Source: Marinifilum caeruleilacunae (GTDB lineage: Bacteria > Bacteroidota > Bacteroidia > Bacteroidales > Marinifilaceae). Taken from it: 64,000 nt of DNA. Under the pieces are notes generated by a model. It saw only the letters and a list, made by a program, of their open reading frames with translations, was not told the DNA's origin and searched no databases. The DNA lies in contig NZ_RZNH01000001.1 in NCBI RefSeq assembly GCF_013141825.1, positions 62,001-126,000 of the forward strand, written 5' to 3'. Shown piece after piece: positions 17,321 through 26,362 of this stretch (position 1 is the first letter of the stretch; every line of letters starts with the position of its first letter). Made by a program: the position numbers and the translations under genes.

Positions 17321-18814
17321 ATGAAAATGGCCAAAAACAACAAACCCATTCCCATAAACAAGCAGGTTCTTCATTTTACTCCTGACGACTCCAGGGTGGT
17401 AACTCGTTTTTTTACACCTGGTAACGAAAAACGTATTGAAAATATTTTTGAAAGAATCTTTCTATTATCCGATAAGGAGGCAAAAAAAATTCTGGATGAT
17501 ACCATCAAAAGTTTCTCAAAACGTCATCGAAATATCAAACGAATCTTTAAGGATAACTTCGATGAGATCGTAAAAACTACAAATTTCAGCAATGATTTTA
17601 GCCTGGAACAAAAATTACTGATAGGTTCGTATTTTACCATGGAGTATTCCATAGAATCGGCTGCTTTATTCAATCCGTCCATTGTGGTACATCCCGAAGA
17701 CATTGATTCAGACTCGGGCAGATTGAAAGTATTACTCAGCTTTCGGGCTGTTGGAGAAGGTCATATCTCATCTATCGTATTCAGGCGAGGTGTCATTCGT
17801 TCCAATGGCGATTTGCTGGTACAAAAAAACAGTGCCTTGGTAGAGCGTGTTAATAGAACTCCTGATCCAATATATCTCAAAAGCGACTTCTCTTTAAAAT
17901 TGAAGGAGTTGGGCACCTACGATCTGGTCTCAAAAATATTAGACAATTTGTTGGATGAATTCACCTTTGAAGAACTGAATGAAGCCATTCAGATTTTTAG
18001 AAAAAAGAAGGATATCAAACACAAAAAAGTCGGACGAAGCAGCGAAGAGGCCATCGAAACATTACTATGGTTGGCAAACGCTAATTATGAGATCAAATTT
18101 TCACCAGAATTGGATATCAGTGCCAGGGTAATATTCCCGGTTTCGAACAACGAGGTTAAAGGGGTCGAGGATGCCAGGTTTGTATTATTCAAAAATGGAA
18201 ATGGCAAAGGAAAGCATGTGTACTATGCAACCTATACAGCTTACAATGGATTTAATGCACTGCCTCAGTTGATCGAAACGGTAGATTTTTGTCATTTCAA
18301 AGTATCTGTCCTTTTGGGCGAAGGATCGAAAGGAAAGGGTATGGCCTTGTTCCCACGAAAAATAAATGGCAAGTTTGCTACCATATCCAGAAATGATAAT
18401 GAAAACCTGTACATCATGTTTTCTGATAATATTAAGTACTGGGAAAAGCCAATTCTTTTAAAACCCCCGGCATTTTACTGGGAGTTTTTCCAAATTGGCA
18501 ATTGCGGATCGCCCATTGAAACCGAGAAAGGTTGGCTGCTATTAATTCATGGTGTAGGTCCGGTTCGAACCTATACCATTAGTGCAATTCTTCTCGATTT
18601 AGACGATCCTACCAAAGTAATTGGCTTGTTGAAAGATCCATTTTTAACCCCTGATGAAAAGGAGAGAAATGGATATGTTCCAAATGTAGTTTACTCATGT
18701 GGAGCTATTGTACACAAAGACATGCTGGTACTGCCATATGCAATGGCCGATTCTCGTTCGGGAATAGCCTCGCTTAAGGTTCAGGATCTTCTGGATAATA
18801 TGGTATTTTATTAA
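17321..18814 (+). CDS. GH130-family glycoside phosphorylase/hydrolase, long form
   Basis: A five-bladed beta-propeller enzyme of the GH130 family, which acts on beta-mannosides. Residues about 1-110 form an N-terminal extension absent from the second GH130 protein nearby. The catalytic-region signature KGVEDARFVLF lies near residue 283, followed by LFPRKINGKFATISR and NCGSPIETEKGWLL. A second ATG lies two codons in. The stop overlaps the stop of the convergent glycosyltransferase gene. Whether it is a phosphorylase or a hydrolase cannot be decided from the motifs I can see. A -7-like TATATTTA lies at 17295-17302. Confidence 0.85.
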   Translation: MKMAKNNKPIPINKQVLHFTPDDSRVVTRFFTPGNEKRIENIFERIFLLSDKEAKKILDDTIKSFSKRHRNIKRIFKDNFDEIVKTTNFSNDFSLEQKLLIGSYFTMEYSIESAALFNPSIVVHPEDIDSDSGRLKVLLSFRAVGEGHISSIVFRRGVIRSNGDLLVQKNSALVERVNRTPDPIYLKSDFSLKLKELGTYDLVSKILDNLLDEFTFEELNEAIQIFRKKKDIKHKKVGRSSEEAIETLLWLANANYEIKFSPELDISARVIFPVSNNEVKGVEDARFVLFKNGNGKGKHVYYATYTAYNGFNALPQLIETVDFCHFKVSVLLGEGSKGKGMALFPRKINGKFATISRNDNENLYIMFSDNIKYWEKPILLKPPAFYWEFFQIGNCGSPIETEKGWLLLIHGVGPVRTYTISAILLDLDDPTKVIGLLKDPFLTPDEKERNGYVPNVVYSCGAIVHKDMLVLPYAMADSRSGIASLKVQDLLDNMVFY

Positions 18815-19971
18815 AGCAAGATTTCCTTGCCAGAATTAATTGATTCTGAACGAAAATAGAACTGAGCGCCTGCAACAGGTGATTTCAGCAAGTTCCTGTA
18901 TAATTTGATATGTCTACTGGCAATATTGGTCCAGCTAATCTTCTTGTTGTTTTCCCTGATATTATTCTGGAATTCAGTCCTAAGATCATCATCCTGAAGT
19001 AAATGGCTAATATGAGACACATATTCATCATCCGAACTTGCATAAAATCCGCCTCTCACTTCATTTATCCAGTTTTTAAAGCTCATTAACTCAGAGGTTA
19101 CCACAGGCAGTAACATGGCTGCAGCCTGCGCCAGAACACCACTCTGCGCACCTTTTGAATAAGGCAAAGCCATTACATCGGCCGCACTTAATATGGTGTC
19201 TAAGGTATATTGAGGAAACTTTCCGTAAAGAATCTTAACATGCTCTTTCAAACCCATTTGATCGATTTCCCGATATAGTTTCTCTTTATACATGGAGTGC
19301 TCATTGATTCTGGTTCTTGAAGCCATAAGCAATACCAGGTCTTTGTTTCTTTCGATCAATTGTGGCATCAGCTTAATAATTTTCTCAAAATTCTTTGTCG
19401 ACCTCATATAACCAGCCAGCAAAAGAACCTGTTTTCCTTCTAAACCCAATAAATTCTTGGCATGTTTTACTCTTTCAACTTCTCGTACACCATGAGGAAT
19501 CACAACAATTGGTTTGGGACATTCGTAGGTTTGCAATAGAATCTCTTTCTGAAAGCTCTCATGCACCACAATAGCTGTGCTGAAATTAAGAATGTGCTGC
19601 AGGATATTTTTTTCCTCATATTTCAGGTCTTCGAATACGGTATGCAAAGTTACAACCACGGGAGTGTCCGCAAGCTGGCATCGAATCAGGAATTCTACAA
19701 TCTGAACTCCACGCTGATCTCCAAATAAACCAAATTCATGTTCAACATGTACAATATCAGGCGAATGCCGTTCGACATGAAAAAAGAGTTTGGCAGCAAT
19801 GTCTTTATCATGTGGCGCATAAGTTTCAAATACATGATTTCCTTTCGCTCCAATTTGTGCTAAAACCCTTATCTCTTTTCCATAATTGGCAACCGAATTA
19901 CTTAAGTATTGGGTGTAGGTTGCTATTCCGCATTCTGTTGGCGGATAAGTAGATACATATGTAATTCTCAT
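18811..19971 (-). CDS. GT4-type glycosyltransferase
   Basis: The 386-residue GT-B fold glycosyltransferase has the N-terminal acceptor motif STYPPTECGIATYTQYL. The C-terminal nucleotide-sugar domain includes LLLAGYMRSTKNFEKII, PYSKGAQSGVLAQAAAMLLP and the EX7E-like region. It probably transfers a sugar from a nucleotide donor in the cytoplasm. It lies 8 bases downstream of a GH130 gene on the same strand and is convergent with a second GH130 gene. Together they look like a mannan- or mannoside-related module; the product is not known. Confidence 0.85.
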   Translation of the reverse strand: MRITYVSTYPPTECGIATYTQYLSNSVANYGKEIRVLAQIGAKGNHVFETYAPHDKDIAAKLFFHVERHSPDIVHVEHEFGLFGDQRGVQIVEFLIRCQLADTPVVVTLHTVFEDLKYEEKNILQHILNFSTAIVVHESFQKEILLQTYECPKPIVVIPHGVREVERVKHAKNLLGLEGKQVLLLAGYMRSTKNFEKIIKLMPQLIERNKDLVLLMASRTRINEHSMYKEKLYREIDQMGLKEHVKILYGKFPQYTLDTILSAADVMALPYSKGAQSGVLAQAAAMLLPVVTSELMSFKNWINEVRGGFYASSDDEYVSHISHLLQDDDLRTEFQNNIRENNKKISWTNIASRHIKLYRNLLKSPVAGAQFYFRSESINSGKEILL

Positions 19972-19979
19972 GATTAAGC

Positions 19980-21011
19980 TTAATTAAAATGATTTAATAA
20001 ATCGGTAATGCTTGTTCTGGCAAGACAAACTGTCTCATCACAAGCACCGTAATAAACCCACAATTCTCCATCATCTTCTTCCACCATTCCGTTGGTAAAA
20101 ACCACATTGGGAAAGAAGCCATTTTTTTCGTATTCAGTCTCTGGCAGCAAAACGGGTACATCTGCCTTTTTTATAATTTTTGTAGGATCTTGCAGATCAA
20201 GTAGTAGTAGTTTTAGAGTATACACACTATTTTCTCCCTTGGCGTGATAAAGAACCAGCCAACCTTTTTCAGTTTTAATTGGTGAAGAACCACCGCCAAT
20301 TTTTTGTTGTTCCGACTTTGTGTTATCTGGGCGAAGCAAACAAAAATGTTCGCCCCAATTCATCATATCGGGAGAAGTTGCATACCATATCGAAGGCAAT
20401 CCAAAGCCTTTGTTGTCTGGTCGATGAATGGCTGCGAATTTTCCATTTATCTTTTCAGGAAAAAATGCAACATCCTTATTCAGTGGTGGAAATATAATTC
20501 CAAGTTTTTTAACAGTTTTAAAATCTTTAGTTTCGGCCAGATAGGTAACATAGCCATCACCCGAAACAGCAGTGTAGTTGATATAGTAGGTATTATTCAG
20601 ATGTACAATTCTGGCATCTTCAACACCAAAACACTCACAATCTAAAGTAGGGTAGATAAATGGCTGATTTTCCACTTCAAAATTGACTCCATCTTTACTA
20701 CGAGCCAAACGAATATGGCTTATGGTGGTTAAATAATCAACTCCTTTATAGAAATAACCTCTTGTATCTTTGTAAATTAAGTCAGGATCATCCTTATCAA
20801 CTTTCATTACCAAGGCTTCACCCTTATTATAATAGGGAATGGTAATGTGATCTTTCTCGGGCAGGCAGTTTTCAGCCACGCGAAGCAATAATATCGTTTC
20901 ACCTTGATATTTTACAGCACCCGGATTAAAGGCACCCAACACCTGGAAAGAAGGATGGGAAGCCATTACATCTTTCGGTGAAATCAATGGATTACACGAA
21001 TGTCTTTTCAT
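19980..21011 (-). CDS. GH130-family glycoside phosphorylase/hydrolase, short form
   Basis: A 343-residue GH130 beta-propeller protein: FGVEDARIVHLNNTYYINYTA holds the catalytic-region signature, followed by FFPEKINGKFAAIHRPD and GGGSSPIKTEKGWLVLYHA. The frame extends to a TTG at 21020 that overlaps the upstream zinc-ribbon gene by 4 bases. The ATG at 21011 (MKRHSCNPLI) is the natural start. It has no signal peptide, so it should act in the cytoplasm on imported or internally made glycans. It is part of the order zinc-ribbon gene, GH130, GT4. Confidence 0.87.
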   Translation of the reverse strand: MKRHSCNPLISPKDVMASHPSFQVLGAFNPGAVKYQGETILLLRVAENCLPEKDHITIPYYNKGEALVMKVDKDDPDLIYKDTRGYFYKGVDYLTTISHIRLARSKDGVNFEVENQPFIYPTLDCECFGVEDARIVHLNNTYYINYTAVSGDGYVTYLAETKDFKTVKKLGIIFPPLNKDVAFFPEKINGKFAAIHRPDNKGFGLPSIWYATSPDMMNWGEHFCLLRPDNTKSEQQKIGGGSSPIKTEKGWLVLYHAKGENSVYTLKLLLLDLQDPTKIIKKADVPVLLPETEYEKNGFFPNVVFTNGMVEEDDGELWVYYGACDETVCLARTSITDLLNHFN

Positions 21012-21016
21012 GGGGA

Positions 21017-21418
21017 TCAAGACATGTCAATCAGGTTCGTGAAATTCAGGTATTTGGATGCATGCTCTCCAAAAGTATGTACCTTTTCTTCTGTAATTTG
21101 GTAGGTGCATCTTTCACCATAAACTCCAGAAAATAATATTTCGTATTCCTGATCTTCTTCATCCTGCATCAGAATTTTGTAAATGTTATCATGGATTCTT
21201 CTGTCTATAAGACTTTTATGACAACAAGGGCAGAACATGCTAATTTTCTCATTTTCTTCCATTTCGAAATTTGCATGTTTCAAAATTTCATAATCTCCCA
21301 AATGGATACTAAATAAAAGAACTCCACGCTGTCCTTTTTCATTTTTTGCAGAGATAACGATTCTGTCGTTTACATTCAAGTAATTTCGGCAATGTGGACA
21401 TATATAATTTGCATTCAT
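21017..21418 (-). CDS. small two-CxxC zinc-ribbon-like protein, hypothetical
   Basis: The 133-residue protein has two CxxC pairs that could bind one zinc ion: CPHCRN at residues 6-9 and FCPCCHKS near residue 63. The rest is charged, with no recognised domain. It heads the minus-strand set with the GH130 and GT4 genes and is translationally close to the GH130 start. A regulatory or chaperone role in that module is possible but not demonstrated. Confidence 0.6.
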   Translation of the reverse strand: MNANYICPHCRNYLNVNDRIVISAKNEKGQRGVLLFSIHLGDYEILKHANFEMEENEKISMFCPCCHKSLIDRRIHDNIYKILMQDEEDQEYEILFSGVYGERCTYQITEEKVHTFGEHASKYLNFTNLIDMS

Positions 21419-21587
21419 AACAGTAAGTTTTAGTAGTTCGATTCCTATAAAAAATATACGCTATTCTGGGTAGAAAGTCAATTTAAATCCATTAATAATC
21501 AATACTATGAAACAAGATCTTTATTACATGACAATATTGGGATATGAATAAGTTTCTGCAGCGCTTTTAATTCCATATTAAATCGGC

Positions 21588-21595
21588 TATATTTG
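21588..21595 (+). promoter_or_regulatory. -7 promoter element that supports a TTG start
   Basis: TATATTTG matches TAnnTTTG. Its expected transcription start lies only about a dozen bases before the TTG at 21615. An in-frame TGA (21594-21596) bounds the frame upstream and there is no ATG in between. Confidence 0.5.
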
Positions 21596-21614
21596 AGTTG
21601 AGGCAGAATACAAA

Positions 21615-22007
21615 TTGCCAAAAACTAAAGATTTGAAATTAGCAGTAAGTATAATTCGTTGGGTGGCCAGGTTTTTAGGAATATTTTTATTCCTATTTTT
21701 TCTGTGGTTTGCAATTGAGATTGGTGCTCCCGATTTGGATATGATGAGCAATCAGGAAGTGAAGTTATTCACAGCCAACCTGTTGATGCTAATTGGCTTA
21801 ATCGTAGTATGGAAATTTGAATTTATTGGAAGTTTGTTCTTACTAGGCGGCTACATCTTTTTTTCAATCGTGAATTATTCATTCTGGATTGGACCAGTTT
21901 TTCCAATTTTTTCGCTCATCGGGATACTTCATATATTTTGTTGGTTTTCTGATGTTTTAAGATTTTCGAAAACTGACAAGTTCTCATTTCGATTCTTCCT
22001 GAAATAA
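21615..22007 (+). CDS. small four-helix membrane protein with TTG start
   Basis: The 130-residue protein has four hydrophobic segments (about 14-35, 45-65, 70-90, 95-115), and the N-terminal half resembles small Bacteroidota membrane proteins of unknown function. No ATG is available before residue 40, and an in-frame stop at 21594-21596 rules out a longer form. TTG at 21615 is therefore the likely start, or TTG at 21633. The nearby -7 element supports the former. It stands alone between a divergent operon and adk. Confidence 0.55.
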   Translation: MPKTKDLKLAVSIIRWVARFLGIFLFLFFLWFAIEIGAPDLDMMSNQEVKLFTANLLMLIGLIVVWKFEFIGSLFLLGGYIFFSIVNYSFWIGPVFPIFSLIGILHIFCWFSDVLRFSKTDKFSFRFFLK

Positions 22008-22067
22008 TAAGTAGGATATAAATCCTTTAATTTAGGCGGATGTAGCCTAAAAATTACTAATTTTGAA

Positions 22068-22075
22068 TCTTGACT
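22068..22075 (+). promoter_or_regulatory. -7 promoter element of adk
   Basis: TAATTTTG is a perfect TAnnTTTG match located 25 bases before the adk ATG. I see no clear TTG at the -33 position. Confidence 0.45.
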
Positions 22076-22100
22076 AACTTAAAAACATAAATTTAACCAC

Positions 22101-23270
22101 ATGTTAAACATTGCATTGTTCGGCCCTCCTGGTGCCGGAAAAGGAACCCAATCAAAAATGCTGGTAGAAAAGTACAATTTGGCTTACATTTCTACTGGTG
22201 ATATTCTTCGAAGCGAAATTGCTGAAGGTACTGAACTTGGGCTTCAAGCTAAAGATATTATCAAAAAAGGGGGATTGGTACCCGATGAAATTATAGTTCA
22301 AATCATTGAGGAACGAATTAAAACAAATACAGAAGTAAAAGGTTTTTTGTTTGATGGATTTCCGCGTACAACGGTGCAGGCATACATTTTGGAAGGATTG
22401 CTTCTAAAAATGAATACCAAATTGGATTGTATGTTAAGTCTGGAAGTTCCTACTGAGCAACTACGCAATCGTTTGCTTGAGAGAGCAACTAAGGAGAACA
22501 GACCTGACGATACAGAAGAGGTAATCAATGTTAGGCTTCAGGAATATGATACCAAAACTGCTCCGGTAGCTAATTTTTACAAAGAGAAAGAAATCTACCA
22601 TGGCATTGATGGAATGGGTGGAATCAACCAGATTTTTGATCGTTTGACGAATGTAATTGATCAAACGCTTGAAAAATCATGGATCAACCTAGTACTTCTT
22701 GGCCCTCCTGGATCAGGTAAAGGGACCCAAGGAAGAAGATTGGCTGAAAAATTCAACCTTGTGTACATTTCTACTGGTCACCTGATGCGTCAGGAAATCA
22801 AGAAAGGTACCGAAATGGGTAAAAATGCCAAAACTTACATCGAGAAAGGGGATATCGTACCTGATGAAATCGCCATTAAATTAATTGAGCGTCAGATCAA
22901 AAAACATCCAAACGCCAATGGATTTATTTTCAAGGGTTTTCCGCGTACCATTGTACAGGCCTACATACTGGATGGTTTGCTAAGAAAATTGGAATCAACA
23001 GTTACAACTGCTATTAATTTGAATGTTCCTACCCTGGAATCGATTAAAAGATTAACAGCTCGTAGCAAAACTCAAAGCAAGCGTGCTTACGATGCCGATA
23101 CCGATATTATTATTCACAGGTTGGAGCAACACGAAAAAAGAAGCTCTAAAGTGAGTGAGTATTACTCCAAGCAAAATAAGATTGAGCGGGTAGATGGAGT
23201 TGGAGATGAAGACACCGTGGCGAACAGGCTTAGCGATGCAGTTCTTGACTCATTTAAAAAGATTAGATAA
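22101..23270 (+). CDS. adk: tandem double-domain adenylate kinase
   Basis: The 389-residue protein is two adenylate kinase domains in one chain. Domain 1 (1-190) is canonical: P-loop GPPGAGKGT (8-16), STGDILR, FLFDGFPRT and ENRPDDTEEVINVRL. Domain 2 (from about residue 194) keeps the P-loop GPPGSGKGT but has STGHLMR (Asp to His) and FIFKGFPRT (Asp to Lys). The lid motif has become KRAYDADTDIIIHRL. Domain 1 should interconvert ATP, AMP and ADP. Domain 2 looks altered in AMP and lid chemistry and may be regulatory or of changed specificity. Ordinary bacterial Adk has about 190-220 residues. Confidence 0.9.
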   Translation: MLNIALFGPPGAGKGTQSKMLVEKYNLAYISTGDILRSEIAEGTELGLQAKDIIKKGGLVPDEIIVQIIEERIKTNTEVKGFLFDGFPRTTVQAYILEGLLLKMNTKLDCMLSLEVPTEQLRNRLLERATKENRPDDTEEVINVRLQEYDTKTAPVANFYKEKEIYHGIDGMGGINQIFDRLTNVIDQTLEKSWINLVLLGPPGSGKGTQGRRLAEKFNLVYISTGHLMRQEIKKGTEMGKNAKTYIEKGDIVPDEIAIKLIERQIKKHPNANGFIFKGFPRTIVQAYILDGLLRKLESTVTTAINLNVPTLESIKRLTARSKTQSKRAYDADTDIIIHRLEQHEKRSSKVSEYYSKQNKIERVDGVGDEDTVANRLSDAVLDSFKKIR

Positions 23271-23277
23271 TACAGCT

Positions 23278-23310
23278 GCCGGTTTTACAATTAAAACCGG
23301 CATTTTTTTT
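23278..23310 (+). terminator. intrinsic terminator after adk
   Basis: The arms GCCGGTTTTA (23278-23287) and TAAAACCGGC (23292-23301) pair perfectly around a 4-base loop, followed by eight T residues (23303-23310). Confidence 0.9.
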
Positions 23311-23383
23311 GCGATTAATTATAAAAATCACTACTTGACAAGCTCACGAGAGCATTTAGTCAAATCAGATTTTAACAAGTTTG

Positions 23384-23391
23384 TAAATTTG
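23384..23391 (+). promoter_or_regulatory. -7 promoter element before the FIST gene
   Basis: TAAATTTG matches TAnnTTTG. Its expected start of transcription falls within a few bases of the ATG at 23402, which makes the second ATG at 23429 a serious candidate for the FIST start. Confidence 0.4.
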
Positions 23392-23401
23392 TTAAAATTG
23401 T

Positions 23402-24526
23402 ATGTTTTACCAATCTTCATTTCATCATATGTTTCTGGAAAATCCAACAATTAGCAATATTATTTCTGGATTAAAAGAACTTTCTGCAACTGAAAATTCT
23501 CAAGTACTATTGTTTATAGGCGAAAAATGTGATATCGACCTGAAGGTATTGGTTAACAGCTTAAACAATGAAAATATCCTATTTATAGGAGGAATTTTTC
23601 CCCAGGTAATTCACCAGAAGATTACATCTGACAAAGGCATCGTAATTAAAAAAATCGAGCTTGAACTGGTTCCCATCTATTTTAATTCAGAAAGCGAATT
23701 TGTGAATAAATTTTCCGATTACCAGGATCACAAATTTACAACCGCCTTTACCTTAATAGATGGACTTTCTGAACGAGCCTCAGATCAATTGATGACTTTA
23801 TTTACACATTTGGGTAATAATGTCAGGTTTTTTGGAGGAGGTGTTGGACGACTTCAAAGCGCAAAAGAAGGCATCTTAATAAGCAACGAGGGCATCTATC
23901 AAACTGGCACCATGGTAGTTTTTTTATCTTCTAAAACGAAAATAGATGCAAAACATGGATGGAAAAAATCGGTCGGGCCTTTTATCGTAACAAAATCGGA
24001 GAAAAACCTGATTAAAGAATTGAATTGGGAAAATGCCTTTACAGTGTACCAACGTTGCCTAAAAGAAACTCAAAATATAAGTTTAACAAAGGAGAGCTTT
24101 TCGCAGCATTCGATTCATTTCCCATTTGGGATTTTCAAAGAGGAGAGAGACTATATCGTGCGCGATCCTTTCGAAGTAAATAATGAAGGACACATTACCT
24201 GTGTTGGTAATATTCCAGAAAATTCTTTGATAGATATACTATCTGTAGAAGAAGATAAACTAAGGGAAATTCCGGAAAAAATGATCTCCAATTGTATCAT
24301 GAAAACTGGAGTTAAACCGTTACCTGTTCTGTTTAGTTGTATTTCCCGATTTACCCATCTTCAAGATCGCTTTGATGAAGAGCTTGAAGGTTTTAATTCT
24401 GAGCTATTGAAACATTTTCCTGAAAGCGAACTGGAAGGTGCATTATCAATTGGAGAAATATATTCAAGTGGCAGTGGATATTTGGAACTATTAAACAAAT
24501 CGATCGTCTTAGGTTTGGCCTATTAA
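23402..24526 (+). CDS. FIST-domain sensor protein (FIST_N plus FIST_C)
   Basis: The 374-residue cytoplasmic protein has a FIST_N-like region (about 25-200, including LFIGEKCDIDLKVLVNSL and NVRFFGGGVGRLQ) and a FIST_C-like region (about 215-370, ending ALSIGEIYSSGSGYLEL). FIST domains bind small ligands. In some bacteria (NosP proteins) a FIST protein binds haem and nitric oxide and controls a co-transcribed histidine kinase. Here the next gene, 9 bases away, is a hybrid histidine kinase. The ligand is unknown. An alternative start is the ATG at 23429 (MFLENPT). Confidence 0.8.
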   Translation: MFYQSSFHHMFLENPTISNIISGLKELSATENSQVLLFIGEKCDIDLKVLVNSLNNENILFIGGIFPQVIHQKITSDKGIVIKKIELELVPIYFNSESEFVNKFSDYQDHKFTTAFTLIDGLSERASDQLMTLFTHLGNNVRFFGGGVGRLQSAKEGILISNEGIYQTGTMVVFLSSKTKIDAKHGWKKSVGPFIVTKSEKNLIKELNWENAFTVYQRCLKETQNISLTKESFSQHSIHFPFGIFKEERDYIVRDPFEVNNEGHITCVGNIPENSLIDILSVEEDKLREIPEKMISNCIMKTGVKPLPVLFSCISRFTHLQDRFDEELEGFNSELLKHFPESELEGALSIGEIYSSGSGYLELLNKSIVLGLAY

Positions 24527-24535
24527 AATTTGACA

Positions 24536-26242
24536 ATGAATACAAATAGTTTAATTACTGATATATCATTTTTATATGAACTCTCTCTATCTGTAGGACA
24601 ATCCTTAGATAAAAAAGAGAATTGTAAAAGATTTTTGCACACATTAATGTCTCGTAAAAATCTAGAGTTCGGAGGTGTTTGGCTTCGCAACTACAGCATT
24701 CCATATTCGCCAAAAACAACTGGATATACGGTAATCTACTCTCATCCTCAAATCAAGTTGGATCAAACTGAAATTCCCGATTCAAGTTTTTTAGATCATT
24801 GCTTCGATGAGTCCAGTTCATTTTCAATTGAGCTTACACCAGAGCTTGGAGAAGCATTGGGCTTTAAAAAGAAGGAGAGAGGCGCCATTACATTTTTCAA
24901 GTTACAGGATATGGGTTTTGTAGTACTGTTCCCATCTGCCAAAGATAGAATATGGAGTCAACTGGAACAGAGAAAACTGAAAAATGTAATTAATAAATTT
25001 GCCGTTTCCATTAAAGCCTGCTTATTTCATGAAAAATCGATTCTGGATTTAATAACGATTTCTAAAACTCAGAAAGAACTAGAGAAAGCCAAAAAGGAAG
25101 CTGAAGAATCCAATGAATTAAAATCGGCTTTTCTTTCCAATATAAGCCATGAATTCAGAACTCCAATAAATGCAATAATTGGATTTTCTAACCTTCTGAA
25201 TGAGCCGAATTTGGATCAAAAGGAACAATCTAATTTTGTGCAGAATATTTTGAACAGCAGTAGCAAGCTGATGAAAATGGTGAATAATCTTCTGTTTGTA
25301 TCCAAAATGGATTCAAATCAGCTGAACTTCAACATCGAATTCTTTAACATTAATGAAACTTTAAGAGAGGTACAAACCCACTTAAACTCAATGATTTTAA
25401 GTAGACCTGATGTTGAGTTTAAATTGATTTTTCCGATAAATTCTGAAGAATTACAAATTAAATCGGACAGGGATAAATTGATCCAAATTCTTGATAATTT
25501 ACTTGATAATGCGCTGAAATTCACCAAGTCAGGAAAAGTAGAACTAGGTTATTATATCGATGATAACTCCATTCCAGTGTTTTACATAAGAGACACAGGG
25601 ATTGGAATTTCTAAAGAGAAGCAAGATCATATTTTTGATGTTTTCAGGCAACTGGATTATGAGGCGAACAGAAAGTTTGAAGGCTCGGGATTAGGTTTAA
25701 CGCTAAGCAAAAAGCTGGTTCATCTGCTAGACGGTGAATTGTGGTTTGATTCTGAAGAGAATATTGGCACAAACTTCTATTTTAGGCTTTCGGGAACCGG
25801 CAGAATCAAAATGAATCTCCTAAATGAAATTACATCTAAAACAGGCAGTAAATTAAACGATATAGGCGATTTAAAGTATTCTGAAAAGAACATACTGATT
25901 GCTGAAGATGTAAAGTCCAATTTCAATTATCTCAACGCCATTATTGAATTAACAAACGCAACTGTAATCTGGGCAAAAAATGGCAAGGATGCGATCCAAA
26001 TCTGCAATCACAACAATCCAAAAATTGATTTGGTGCTTATGGATATAAGAATGCCTGAAGTTGATGGCATGGAAGCCATAAAACAAATCAAGAGCAATAA
26101 CAAATCGATTCCCGTGATTGTACAAACCGCCTATGCAATGAATAATGAACGCGAAGAGTGTTTGAATGCCGGAGCAGATCAATTCATCACAAAGCCAATT
26201 GATCCAAGAAAACTCATGAAAATTCTTCAAGAATATCTATAA
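24536..26242 (+). CDS. hybrid sensor histidine kinase with receiver domain
   Basis: The protein has 568 residues from the ATG at 24536. An N-terminal GAF-like or unassigned sensory region (about 1-175) has no membrane segment, so it is soluble. A short coiled coil precedes the kinase core, with H-box FLSNISHEFRTPINAI (His205), the N-box LDNLLDNALKF, DTGIGISKEKQDHIF and GSGLGLTLSK. The C-terminal receiver (about 450-568) has the phosphorylatable Asp503 in DLVLMDIRMPEVDG and the Lys in FITKPIDP. No output domain follows, so phosphate probably passes to a separate protein. It is paired with the FIST gene upstream. Confidence 0.92.
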   Translation: MNTNSLITDISFLYELSLSVGQSLDKKENCKRFLHTLMSRKNLEFGGVWLRNYSIPYSPKTTGYTVIYSHPQIKLDQTEIPDSSFLDHCFDESSSFSIELTPELGEALGFKKKERGAITFFKLQDMGFVVLFPSAKDRIWSQLEQRKLKNVINKFAVSIKACLFHEKSILDLITISKTQKELEKAKKEAEESNELKSAFLSNISHEFRTPINAIIGFSNLLNEPNLDQKEQSNFVQNILNSSSKLMKMVNNLLFVSKMDSNQLNFNIEFFNINETLREVQTHLNSMILSRPDVEFKLIFPINSEELQIKSDRDKLIQILDNLLDNALKFTKSGKVELGYYIDDNSIPVFYIRDTGIGISKEKQDHIFDVFRQLDYEANRKFEGSGLGLTLSKKLVHLLDGELWFDSEENIGTNFYFRLSGTGRIKMNLLNEITSKTGSKLNDIGDLKYSEKNILIAEDVKSNFNYLNAIIELTNATVIWAKNGKDAIQICNHNNPKIDLVLMDIRMPEVDGMEAIKQIKSNNKSIPVIVQTAYAMNNEREECLNAGADQFITKPIDPRKLMKILQEYL

Positions 26243-26332
26243 AAGCAATTCAAATGGAAAATGGGTAAGTATACGCATTTCTTAATTCGAGTCTTATAAT
26301 TCATATTATGTTAAATTGGATGCATGCAAAAA

Positions 26333-26353
26333 AAGGGAACCATGAGCTCCCTT
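26333..26353 (-). terminator. terminator of the minus-strand TPR pair
   Basis: In minus orientation AAGGGA and TCCCTT pair across a short loop, followed by a T-run (the A residues at 26328-26334). It lies 10 bases after the stop of the second TPR gene. Confidence 0.6.
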
Positions 26354-26362
26354 CATATTTTC

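Noticed and set aside
23194-23454. Plus-strand open frame spanning the adk terminator
   Set aside because: It overlaps the end of adk, runs through a strong terminator and into the FIST gene in another frame.
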